From: Marivirga atlantica | GTDB lineage: Bacteria; Bacteroidota; Bacteroidia; Cytophagales; Cyclobacteriaceae | Assembly (NCBI RefSeq): GCF_016734805.1 | Contig: NZ_JAERQG010000002.1 | Location: forward strand, 806,001-870,000 | Reading direction: 5' to 3' | DNA length: 64,000 nucleotides | Shown: piece by piece, positions 57,401-64,000 of the stretch | Layout of the letters: every line of letters starts with the position of its first letter | Position numbering within the stretch: the first letter of the stretch is position 1 | The notes under the pieces: model-generated | What the model was told of the DNA's origin: nothing | The model's input: only the letters and a program-made list of their open reading frames with translations | The model's database searches: none | Made by a program: the position numbers and the translations under genes

Positions 57401-58866
57401 TTGATTTAGGAGAGGATTTCTCTATCTGTTTTGAAGATAATTTTGAACTTTCAGTTGAAGGAGCATTTAGCAAAATTAACTGGTATTCTGAAAGTGAAGG
57501 CTTATTAGCAACTGATCAGCCTACTTTAAACAGAACTGCCGTTAATTCTGAAAAAATCTATGTAGAGTTTACAAATTTGAACGGTTGCTTTGCGTCAGAC
57601 ACAGTTAATGTGACTGTTAATCAATTACCTGACTTTGATTTGGGAAATGATATTGAGTTATGCGAGGGCGAATCAGCAGTCTTAACTGTTGATATAGCCT
57701 TCGATTCTATTAACTGGTACAATGATAAAGGAGATGAGTTCCTGAATGCTGAAGGCTCATTGGAAATAATACCAGCTGAAAATGAAAAATGGTTTGCAGA
57801 AGTGTGGAATGCTTCTGGTTGCGTTAATACTGATTCAATTAATGTAGTTGTTAATCCATTACCAATTTTTGATGCTGGTGAAGAGTTATTCATTTGTAAT
57901 GAGGGCGAAGTCAATCTTAATCCGGTAGGAATTAATAATGAATGGACACTTTCATGGAGCCCAAATGCTAACATAAGCGATGTAACTATTGCTAATCCTA
58001 TTGTTTCTCCTGATTCAGACACATGGTATATTTTAACAGCTACAACTTCAGCCGGCTGTACTTATGCCGATTCTGTTTTAGTAAGTATTGATGCAGCTTT
58101 AGTAGTTAATGCAGGTGAAGATAAAACCATCTGTCCTAATGGTGATGTACAAATTGGTGGGGCACCAACAGCTTCAGGAAGTGCATTTGAATACACCTAT
58201 CAATGGTCTCCGGCTACAACACTTTCCGATGCTAATGCGGCTAATCCTGTGGCATTCCCTGGCGAGACTACAACTTATCAGGTAATAGTTCAGGCAGGAG
58301 ATTGTAAACGTGATACAGCTGAGGTTACAGTATTTGTTAAAGAAGAAATAGTTGTGGAGATACCGATGGATACCACCATTGGTGCAGGAGATGAAATACA
58401 ACTTTTCGCCCACGGTGGTGATTTCTACCGATGGGAACCTGCCACCGGATTAACAGATCCTACAATTGCTGATCCTATTGCAAGCCCGCAATCGACAACA
58501 ACTTACACATTGACTGCCACAGATAGTTTAGGCTGTTTTGTAGAAAAGCAAATGACCATCTTCGTGAAAAATCAGGTATTTATTCCGAATCTTTTCACGC
58601 CAAACAATGATGGTGAAAATGACAGATTCAAATTGTATGGTGCAGGTTTCGAAAGCATCAGATTTGAAGTAAGAGACAGGCAGGGTAGAGTAATGTACAG
58701 CACTGACAATCCGAGAGAGGCGCTTGAAATAGGATGGGATGGAATGGTGAATGGAGCAAATGCCGAAGAAGGAATTTATGTATGGTACCTGTCAGGAAGG
58801 TTTTACGATGGTACGGAAGTGCAATTCAATGGAAATAATAGTGGTATTATAAACTTATTAAGGTGA
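54487..58866 (+). CDS. seven-bladed FG-GAP/VCBS propeller protein with Ig-like repeats and T9SS type B sorting domain
   Basis: A 1459-residue protein. The signal peptide ends ALIAQ. Residues about 30-375 contain exactly seven calcium-type loops (DFNNDGYQD, DFNNDNKVD, DINLDGQKD, DLNQDGILD, DYTADGLAD, DLDNDGDKD, DIDKDGKND), enough for a complete VCBS/FG-GAP propeller. An FN3 domain (about 392-500) follows, then about ten repeats of 75-80 residues starting (V/F/E)IC-x-(G/N)(E/D) with WYS/WTS cores. A PKD-like module (about 1300-1370) precedes a gliding-motility type B C-terminal domain (FTPNNDGENDRFKLYG, VRDRQGRVMYST). Type B domains need a PorP/SprF partner, and one is encoded immediately downstream. 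It overlaps the previous gene by four bases (ATGA). Confidence 0.88.
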   Translation: MRIRLFAIIFCLWHGHSALIAQSFSTLGSTELPVLGNVQVEWADFNNDGYQDAIVNGIDNDGFKHFEIYQNDQDNTFTLVGLPVVALKNATFLLADFNNDNKVDILYGGRDDANQVKNHLLLNQGTSFTVSNDLVSGFYQAKLLDFDINLDGQKDVVICGYNNAGAIETSVWIQNSLSFTQSTDYSLPDLLGASLAKADLNQDGILDLFISGENASGQFISKLLLLDKDAELTEKVFSATSNLLINDVQLVDYTADGLADIFLIGRNSSFSPVLKLYKSQSGTYSEISSSIPVLNNASFDLKDLDNDGDKDLVVIGLDGSSNYRGEVFTNDGTGNFTDANITMDGISNGSIQIVDIDKDGKNDFFATGFSDTNPTDPIISYFYQNTIAATNGRPNPPTGLSSNVNLNAVELSWTKSTDALTATNELTYQIAAGTSSGNYNVVSELSISGGNDLLVNTITSNGTAASSFLSQLSEGEYFWTVQTIDAGGLSSGFAAEQSFIICDKPDLGTDSEICVGDDALLSAGVSADEVNWYSKTDGLLLSDNNDFSYTVEKDDTIIVEVIKPLGCTVYDTINIKAIELPASSLPSNISICENEMLTLNISESFNNIDWYRKGEGLIQSGGSSYSQVVSANDTIVAELTNGFGCVGYDTIFVQSLVLPDQNPLMAVELCEFDTLSYSINTAYDQISWYTKKLGVIATDVINIKQAFTETDTLFVDKTNVEGCSVTDTIVVTVNPLPEIDLGADVNICENSIAQFEISGTWASVEWTSAKRGSLASDINTIDFTVTEDDSLFVEVVDDKGCSNADTLLITKLDLPVFSLGNDTAICVNANILLEAQEGLASVEWTSVKNGLLESGDWFLDYQATEADTIIAKAFAFNGCTYTDSIIVDTIEPPFYDLGDDFSICSGEIVNIEIPTLSDSINWYLGDSLLNTHQSNINFEADNSVTVYAEYINNSNCIGYDTLQVTVNKLPTVDLGEDFSICFEDNFELSVEGAFSKINWYSESEGLLATDQPTLNRTAVNSEKIYVEFTNLNGCFASDTVNVTVNQLPDFDLGNDIELCEGESAVLTVDIAFDSINWYNDKGDEFLNAEGSLEIIPAENEKWFAEVWNASGCVNTDSINVVVNPLPIFDAGEELFICNEGEVNLNPVGINNEWTLSWSPNANISDVTIANPIVSPDSDTWYILTATTSAGCTYADSVLVSIDAALVVNAGEDKTICPNGDVQIGGAPTASGSAFEYTYQWSPATTLSDANAANPVAFPGETTTYQVIVQAGDCKRDTAEVTVFVKEEIVVEIPMDTTIGAGDEIQLFAHGGDFYRWEPATGLTDPTIADPIASPQSTTTYTLTATDSLGCFVEKQMTIFVKNQVFIPNLFTPNNDGENDRFKLYGAGFESIRFEVRDRQGRVMYSTDNPREALEIGWDGMVNGANAEEGIYVWYLSGRFYDGTEVQFNGNNSGIINLLR
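56000..58340 (+). repeat. about ten tandem Ig-like repeats in the propeller protein
   Basis: Units of roughly 230 bases share a conserved Cys near the start (ICVGDD, ICENEM, LCEFDT, ICENSI, ICVNAN, ICSGEI, ICFEDN, LCEGES, ICNEGE, ICPNGD) and usually W-Y/T-S and D-T/S-I/V motifs. Confidence 0.7.
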
Positions 58867-60338
58867 TAAAATCATTAACACATATCATATTAATAATTGG
58901 GCTATTGGTCTTAACGATTAGCAGCTCAATGGCGCAGCAGCCTTATTTTTCGAGTTATCAGAATACTGAATTATCACTTAATCCTGGTTATACAGGTATT
59001 GATAATGTAATGGGCTTTAATGTTACGCATAGAACCCAGCGATATAATAGTGGTTTACGATTGAACACCACTAATCTGCAATTTCAGTATACCCTAGCTA
59101 ATAAGGAAAGAACCAAAAGACTTGGAGGAATAGGCCTAATAGCCGAAAGTGATCAGGTAAGCGAAGGTTTGCCGTACAGCTATTATAGCATTAAGCTTAA
59201 CGGAGCCTATAATTTGATGCTTAATAGTACCCAAGGCATTTCTGTAGGTGCACAGTTTTCATACAATCAACAATCAATTGATGCTTCTAGCTTTACAACA
59301 GGAAACCAATGGGTTAATAATCAAGGTTATGATGAATCTTTAGCGATAGGCGAATCTTTCGAAAATCAACAGGCTAATTATTTATCTACAGGTTTTGGAG
59401 CTGTATGGTTTAAGAACACAAATGGAGGAGATAGGTTGTTTTATGCAGGTTTATCAGCATTCAATCTCAACCAACCAACCTACACTTATACTGGTAATGA
59501 GCAGCAGTTACCTTTGGTATACAGCTTTTTAGGGGGTGCCTCCATCTTCCAATTTAGCGAAAGCCGTATTTACATGGACGGATTAGCCAGTGTTCAAAAT
59601 GAGCAAGCTTTTTGGAGTGTAGGGCCAAGATTACGTAGAAGCTTTAAAAATGATGATCCATTTGATCCATTCACTTCTGGTTATATAGATGTTTTTACCA
59701 GATATTTCTCTGGTGATAGGTTGTCATTTGGAACCCAAGTTGCCCAAGATAATTTTTCAGTTGGCTTTACAGTGGATCTTCATTTAAACAATGCTGCCCA
59801 AACTGCCTCCACAGAATTTAGTCTGAGCGTATTTAAACGAATCAAAATAGGAAGAAAACAGGCAATTGATACAACTTCATCAGACTATATGATTGGTGAA
59901 TCGCGACAGTTTGAAGAGGATCAGATATTCTCCAAAGAGCCTGTAACAGTTATTGAGAAGGAGTATCAAAACAAAGTAACGGATGATTTCTCATTTGAAT
60001 TGAGAAAGAATTTCAACTACGGTTTTAATGAAACAAAACTCAATGAAGAAGCTAAAGCCTATTTAGATGATTTAGCTGTACTATTAAATGCCAATAAAGC
60101 CCTTCAGTTAAAAGTGAGTGGACATACAGATAATATTGGTACGGTGGAAGCCAATCAAACTATTTCAGAAGAGCGTGCAAAAGCTGTGGTTGATTACCTA
60201 ATGGAGATCGGTATTGAAGAGGATAGATTAAGCTACGAAGGTAAAGGTGCCACAGTGCCTTTGTATAAAAATAATACGGAAGAAAATAGAGCTAAAAACA
60301 GAAGAGTTGAATTTTTAATTTATGCTGAAAAAGAATAA
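58863..60338 (+). CDS. PorP/SprF-family T9SS membrane protein fused to an OmpA-like peptidoglycan-binding domain
   Basis: A 491-residue fusion starting at GTG 58863, which overlaps the previous stop codon (GTGA). The signal peptide ends SSMAQQ. Residues about 22-320 match the PorP/SprF outer-membrane barrel (YFSSYQNTELSLNPGYTGID, LGGIGLIAESDQVSEG, FVDLHLN-type strands). A linker of about 60 residues leads to an OmpA-like domain (about 385-488) with FNYGFNETKLNEEAKAYLDDLA, VSGHTDNIGTVEANQTISEERAKAV and NRRVEFLIY. PorP/SprF proteins are partners for export or attachment of type B sorting-domain proteins. The OmpA domain would tie that attachment site to peptidoglycan. The directly upstream propeller protein is the natural client. 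Confidence 0.9.
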   Translation: MIKSLTHIILIIGLLVLTISSSMAQQPYFSSYQNTELSLNPGYTGIDNVMGFNVTHRTQRYNSGLRLNTTNLQFQYTLANKERTKRLGGIGLIAESDQVSEGLPYSYYSIKLNGAYNLMLNSTQGISVGAQFSYNQQSIDASSFTTGNQWVNNQGYDESLAIGESFENQQANYLSTGFGAVWFKNTNGGDRLFYAGLSAFNLNQPTYTYTGNEQQLPLVYSFLGGASIFQFSESRIYMDGLASVQNEQAFWSVGPRLRRSFKNDDPFDPFTSGYIDVFTRYFSGDRLSFGTQVAQDNFSVGFTVDLHLNNAAQTASTEFSLSVFKRIKIGRKQAIDTTSSDYMIGESRQFEEDQIFSKEPVTVIEKEYQNKVTDDFSFELRKNFNYGFNETKLNEEAKAYLDDLAVLLNANKALQLKVSGHTDNIGTVEANQTISEERAKAVVDYLMEIGIEEDRLSYEGKGATVPLYKNNTEENRAKNRRVEFLIYAEKE

Positions 60339-62043
60339 AGTCAATATAGCGATCATAATGTTGCTTGCAGGCTTTAGTTTTCAGTCTCAGGCGCAGGATT
60401 TGTCTCAAATTGGTAAAGGAAAGGCCATAAAAGTAAATGGTGGTTTGTCTTTGTCCCAGTTATATAATACCGCCTTTGGTGGTGATTTGAGTAGAGAACC
60501 TTACAGTTACTACCTGAATGGTAACATTAATTTTTCCATATACGGATTGAGTATTCCTTTAAGCTTTAATTTCTCAAATGAGCAGTTTGGGTATTCTCAG
60601 CCTTTCAATCAATATGGAATAAGTCCAACTTACGAATGGATTACACTGAAGGCAGGCTATACTAGTATGAGTTTTAGTCCTTATACGTTGAGTGGCCATT
60701 TGTTTTTAGGGGGGGGCGTAGAATTGCGTCCTCAAGGCCCATGGACAGTAAGTGCCATGGCAGGCCGACTTCAAAAAGCTATTCCGGTTGACACAGCTGT
60801 TGGTAACCAGCCAGCTTTCCATAGATTTGGTTACGGAACCAAAGTGGGCTATCAGGGAAAGGGATATAACTTGAACGTTACTTTCTTTAAATCTAAAGAC
60901 GATCCTTCAACAGCTAATCAATTAACGGATAGTTTAGAAGTTTTTCCAGAAGAGAATTTAGTTTTAGGAATAGGAGGGAGTACCACTTTATTTAGCAGGG
61001 TATCTTTGAATTTTGAGTATGCTAACTCTGCAATTACCAGGGACATAAGGTCAGAAGGTGTTGAAAGAGGAGCTTTTCAGCCTTTCCCTTCAGGAGGTGC
61101 TTTATTTACCCATAGGTTGTCTACGGCCTATCATCAGGCTTTTAAAACCGGAGTAAATTATGGAGGTAATGGTTATACTGTTGGTTTGGCTTATGAAAGA
61201 GTTGACCCCGGTTATAAAACACACGGAGCTTATTTCTTCAATAACGATTTAGAAAATATAACAGTAAATGGTGGAACACAATTGTTTAAGAACAAATTAA
61301 GTGTGAGTGCTAATGTTGGTTTGCAAAGAGATAATCTGGATGACACTAAAATCAACCAAATGACACGTTGGATTGGCGCAGTTAATACCAATTGGACTGT
61401 GTCTAAGAAACTAAATGTCAGCGCTTCTTATTCCAACTTCCAGACATATACGGTGATCAGGTCACAATTTGAAGATATCAATAACATTGATCCTTTAAGA
61501 CCTATCGATACACTGAATTTTACACAAATCTCTCAGTCGATTAATACAAGTGCCAACTATGTGTTAAAAGCTGACAAAGAACATGTGCAATCATTAAATA
61601 TTAACCTATCAGCTCAACAATCTAGTGATGAGCAATCGGGGGAGCAGCAAAATACTGGTTCTGCTTTTTATAATAGTAACATTGGTTTTAGCAATCAGTG
61701 GAAAGAGCTTGGCTTGAATATTTTCACTTCAGTAAATGCCAGTTGGCAGGAAGCTGGAGAAACGCAGAATACCACTATTGGTCCGGTAGTGTCAGTCAAC
61801 AAAGCTTTATTTGAGAAGAAATTACGCTTGAGTTTAACCGGTGCTTACAATAACAGCTATGCTCAAAGTGATTTAACTAATAGTGTATTTAACTGTAGAT
61901 TAAGCGCGGCTTATCAGTATAAGGAAAAGCATAATATCACTTTCACTAATGCCTTTTTAACAAGAAGTACTCCGCAAGATGATGGCAGTACCAATAAGGC
62001 TACACAATTAAATGGAACATTAACCTATACCTACCAATTTTGA
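60322..62043 (+). CDS. outer membrane beta-barrel protein, unknown family
   Basis: A 573-residue protein with a signal peptide ending SFQSQAQ. The body consists of alternating amphipathic strands rich in Tyr, Asn and Ser, and the C-terminal residue is Phe (YTYQF), the usual outer-membrane-barrel ending. Pairs such as GNINFSIYGLSIPLSFNFS and LNVTFFKSKDD suggest about 16-20 strands. It is not a TonB-dependent receptor, because there is no plug domain. It overlaps the PorP-OmpA gene by 17 bases and shares one base with the next gene. It may be a second pore or scaffold of the same surface assembly. Confidence 0.75.
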   Translation: MLKKNKVNIAIIMLLAGFSFQSQAQDLSQIGKGKAIKVNGGLSLSQLYNTAFGGDLSREPYSYYLNGNINFSIYGLSIPLSFNFSNEQFGYSQPFNQYGISPTYEWITLKAGYTSMSFSPYTLSGHLFLGGGVELRPQGPWTVSAMAGRLQKAIPVDTAVGNQPAFHRFGYGTKVGYQGKGYNLNVTFFKSKDDPSTANQLTDSLEVFPEENLVLGIGGSTTLFSRVSLNFEYANSAITRDIRSEGVERGAFQPFPSGGALFTHRLSTAYHQAFKTGVNYGGNGYTVGLAYERVDPGYKTHGAYFFNNDLENITVNGGTQLFKNKLSVSANVGLQRDNLDDTKINQMTRWIGAVNTNWTVSKKLNVSASYSNFQTYTVIRSQFEDINNIDPLRPIDTLNFTQISQSINTSANYVLKADKEHVQSLNINLSAQQSSDEQSGEQQNTGSAFYNSNIGFSNQWKELGLNIFTSVNASWQEAGETQNTTIGPVVSVNKALFEKKLRLSLTGAYNNSYAQSDLTNSVFNCRLSAAYQYKEKHNITFTNAFLTRSTPQDDGSTNKATQLNGTLTYTYQF

Positions 62044-64000
62044 TGGATCTAATCAGACATATCAGCAGCTTTTGTAAAAAGTATAGCGTTCTTTTAGCAG
62101 TTGCATTAATTGCTTGCTGTGCTACTAAATCGTTCGCACAAACTACTTCAGCACCAGTACAGGTAAATAGTCAGCTAACCCCTCCATATTCTATTTATTT
62201 GTCTGATTATACCAATGATGCACTTAATAAATGGCCTATCACACTAAACTTGCGCGATTTTACAAAATCGGATTACCGTGTAAGGCTTCGTATTACTATT
62301 GAAAGTCAGACAGTTCGTTTTAGAACTAAACCGAGCTTTATGCCGCAGGGTATGTATCTGACACCGGGTGTACCCACGCAGGTAACTTATGATAAACTGG
62401 CAGCCTATCTCAATCCTAATAATATGGAGATGAGTGGTATAAATCCTGCAACTTTTGCTAATTCACAACAACTGCCAGAGGGCTTCTATACTTTCACCAT
62501 TGAAGTGCTCGATTATCAACGTGGAAATGTAGTGAGCAATACCAGCAGAAATATTGCCTGGATAGTACAAAATGAACCTCCCTTATTGAACCTTCCTTTC
62601 GAGGAAAAGGTAAGAATTCAGGATCCACAACAAATACAGTTTCAGTGGACACCAAGGCATACATCCTCACCGAATAGTGCTTTTGAAACAGAATATATTT
62701 TCCGCCTGTGGGAAATCTGGCCTGCCGGTAGAAATCCTTTTGAAGTAGTAAGAACTTCAAATCCGGTTTTTGAGCAGAGAACAAACCTAAACAGCTACTT
62801 CTACGGCCCGGGAGATATCCCGTTAATTCCTGGAAGAAGCTATGCATGGCAAGTACAAGCTGTCAGCAATATTGGTCGTGACCTATTTAAAAATAATGGC
62901 CGCAGTGAAGTAAAGAGTTTCCAGTATGGTGATGAATGCTTAACGGTAACAGGTGTAGGGCTTGAGGCATTGGGGCCTGATAGAATAAAAGTAGACTGGA
63001 CGGGTGATTGGAACCATTCTGGCTATGTGGTAGAAGTACGTGAAAAAGGTACTACGGACTGGACTACTTATGCTACTAATATTGAAACACAAGTGGTATT
63101 CGATTTGGAGGCTGGAACAGAATATGAAGTACAGGTTAAATCTACTTGTGGCGTGCTTACAGGTGTTGCCTCTGATATAATTTCGGTAAGCACACTGGAT
63201 GCCAGTGAAATTGATTTTGAATGTGGGGCTGATCCAAATAATCCTGCGATAACCAATCGTGACCCTATTGAAAGCTTACAGATCGGTGATAGGATAGAGG
63301 CTTTAGGTTTCAAAGTTCGTATTACAGAAATCACTGGAGCAGGTCCATACAATGGTAAAGGAGCTATCGAAGTGCCTTTGTTCAACCTGGCTTCTGTAGA
63401 GGCTGATTTAGTCAACATAGAAGTAAATACTGACAGAAAGTTGATTGGCGGCTATGTGGAAACCACATTGAATCCTGCCGGACCATTTATTGTAGGCTTA
63501 GACAGTGATGAGCTTGATGAAGGTAATGGAGGGGCAGATGGCGATAATGTGGAAGACACCCCGGATACTGATATTAAAGTCGATGAGGTAATATCAGATG
63601 TTGATGTAGATGAAGAGACAGGGGTGATAACTGTAACAACCGAAGATGGTGAAACTACTACCATAGACCCTAGTGAGGAAGGGGTAGATGAAAATGGCGA
63701 TGGCGTTGTTGTAGTAGAAGACAGTAATGGCGATACTTGGGTAGTAGGGCCTGATGGCAATGTAAGCCAGGGACAGAATACGGGTGGACCATCCAACCCA
63801 AATACATTACCTTCTGATGCCAATGTTGACTTTATCGTAAACTTTGAGAAAAGCGATCAGCAGCAATACGGATTTGATACCAAATCTCTGGAAACCCTTA
63901 CGAGCAATTATACCCAAACGCAAATTAGAGATAATGATTACTGGATACCATGGAAATCTGTAGCTAGCGGCAGAACGGATAAAGTATTGGCTAAGCAAAG
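62043..64000 (+). CDS. giant FN3 / TANFOR-like exported protein (3' truncated by window)
   Basis: The frame is open from ATG 62043 (sharing one base with the previous stop, TGATG) to the end of the window, at least 652 residues. A signal peptide (ending TKSFAQ) is followed by a domain (about 45-290) with PPYSIYLSDYTNDALNKWPI, PEGFYTFTIEVLDY, IQFQWTPRH and PGRSYAWQVQAV that resembles TANFOR-type domains of Bacteroidota; I am only moderately sure of that name. An FN3 domain (about 300-380) follows, then an unrecognised beta domain (about 405-480), and an acidic linker (about 485-585) rich in Asp/Glu/Thr. The rest is unknown. Confidence 0.8.
   Translation, partial: MDLIRHISSFCKKYSVLLAVALIACCATKSFAQTTSAPVQVNSQLTPPYSIYLSDYTNDALNKWPITLNLRDFTKSDYRVRLRITIESQTVRFRTKPSFMPQGMYLTPGVPTQVTYDKLAAYLNPNNMEMSGINPATFANSQQLPEGFYTFTIEVLDYQRGNVVSNTSRNIAWIVQNEPPLLNLPFEEKVRIQDPQQIQFQWTPRHTSSPNSAFETEYIFRLWEIWPAGRNPFEVVRTSNPVFEQRTNLNSYFYGPGDIPLIPGRSYAWQVQAVSNIGRDLFKNNGRSEVKSFQYGDECLTVTGVGLEALGPDRIKVDWTGDWNHSGYVVEVREKGTTDWTTYATNIETQVVFDLEAGTEYEVQVKSTCGVLTGVASDIISVSTLDASEIDFECGADPNNPAITNRDPIESLQIGDRIEALGFKVRITEITGAGPYNGKGAIEVPLFNLASVEADLVNIEVNTDRKLIGGYVETTLNPAGPFIVGLDSDELDEGNGGADGDNVEDTPDTDIKVDEVISDVDVDEETGVITVTTEDGETTTIDPSEEGVDENGDGVVVVEDSNGDTWVVGPDGNVSQGQNTGGPSNPNTLPSDANVDFIVNFEKSDQQQYGFDTKSLETLTSNYTQTQIRDNDYWIPWKSVASGRTDKVLAKQ

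Noticed and set aside
57621-58022. Minus-strand frame inside the propeller protein
   Set aside because: It is antisense to the Ig-like repeats and arises from the repetitive coding sequence.
63452-63823. Serine-rich minus-strand frame near the window end
   Set aside because: It is the reverse of the acidic linker of the truncated giant protein, whose plus-strand frame is open and coupled to the operon.
38686-64000. Rhs/polymorphic toxin or prophage tail interpretation of the giant genes
   Set aside because: There are no RHS/YD repeats, toxin tip domains, immunity genes, integrase or phage structural motifs; T9SS sorting domains and PorP/OmpA modules explain the layout better.

Overview
The window is AT-rich DNA that most likely comes from a free-living, probably marine, Bacteroidota bacterium; a Cytophagales-type gliding lineage is an inference. 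The evidence is SusC/SusD pairs, lipoprotein-type glycan hydrolases, TAnnTTTG-like promoter boxes, PorP/SprF-like proteins, SprB repeats, and both kinds of type IX secretion (T9SS) C-terminal sorting domain. I saw no rRNA, tRNA, CRISPR array, insertion sequence or prophage, and there is no gene-free stretch longer than 300 bases.

Layout. 1-3507: the 3' part of a giant surface protein (BspA-like repeats, choice-of-anchor D-like repeats, type B sorting domain), converging on an alpha/beta hydrolase (3511-4332). 4543-11136: a TetR regulator followed by a TolC / membrane-fusion / RND efflux operon closed by a terminator. 11261-13531: a membrane metallophosphoesterase and an MscS channel. 13602-15020: a secreted lipoprotein DNA/RNA nuclease facing them across a shared bidirectional terminator.

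15274-31006 is a compact polysaccharide utilisation locus, probably for laminarin or a related beta-1,3-glucan. It has a divergent one-protein sensor/regulator (propeller, Y_Y_Y, membrane span, coiled coil, LuxR-type helix-turn-helix). SusC, SusD and a PKD surface lipoprotein follow, then a strong hairpin, a GH16 lipoprotein, a GH3 beta-glucosidase, a second GH16 and an inner-membrane sugar porter. The pathway reads as surface binding and endo-cleavage, TonB-dependent import, periplasmic glucose release, and uptake. Helically phased TGATGTAT repeats lie between regulator and susC.

31117-38485 holds housekeeping and stress genes: a small exported peptide, an acyltransferase, MsrB, a flavin reductase, an osmoprotectant ABC transporter whose permease carries a circularly permuted binding domain, then a minus-strand run of a metallo-beta-lactamase-fold protein, TruC, a SUI1 protein and a DUF2062 protein.

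38686-64000 and beyond is the most unusual part: seven plus-strand genes, every junction overlapping by 1 to 17 bases. They encode an unrecognised 1543-residue exported protein, an FN3 protein, a 3064-residue SprB-repeat protein with a type A sorting domain, a 1459-residue seven-bladed-propeller protein with a type B sorting domain, a PorP-OmpA fusion, an outer-membrane barrel and a giant FN3/TANFOR-like protein cut by the window edge. It looks like one co-translated cell-surface assembly that includes its own PorP-type anchor; I regard it as the best candidate here for an undescribed system.
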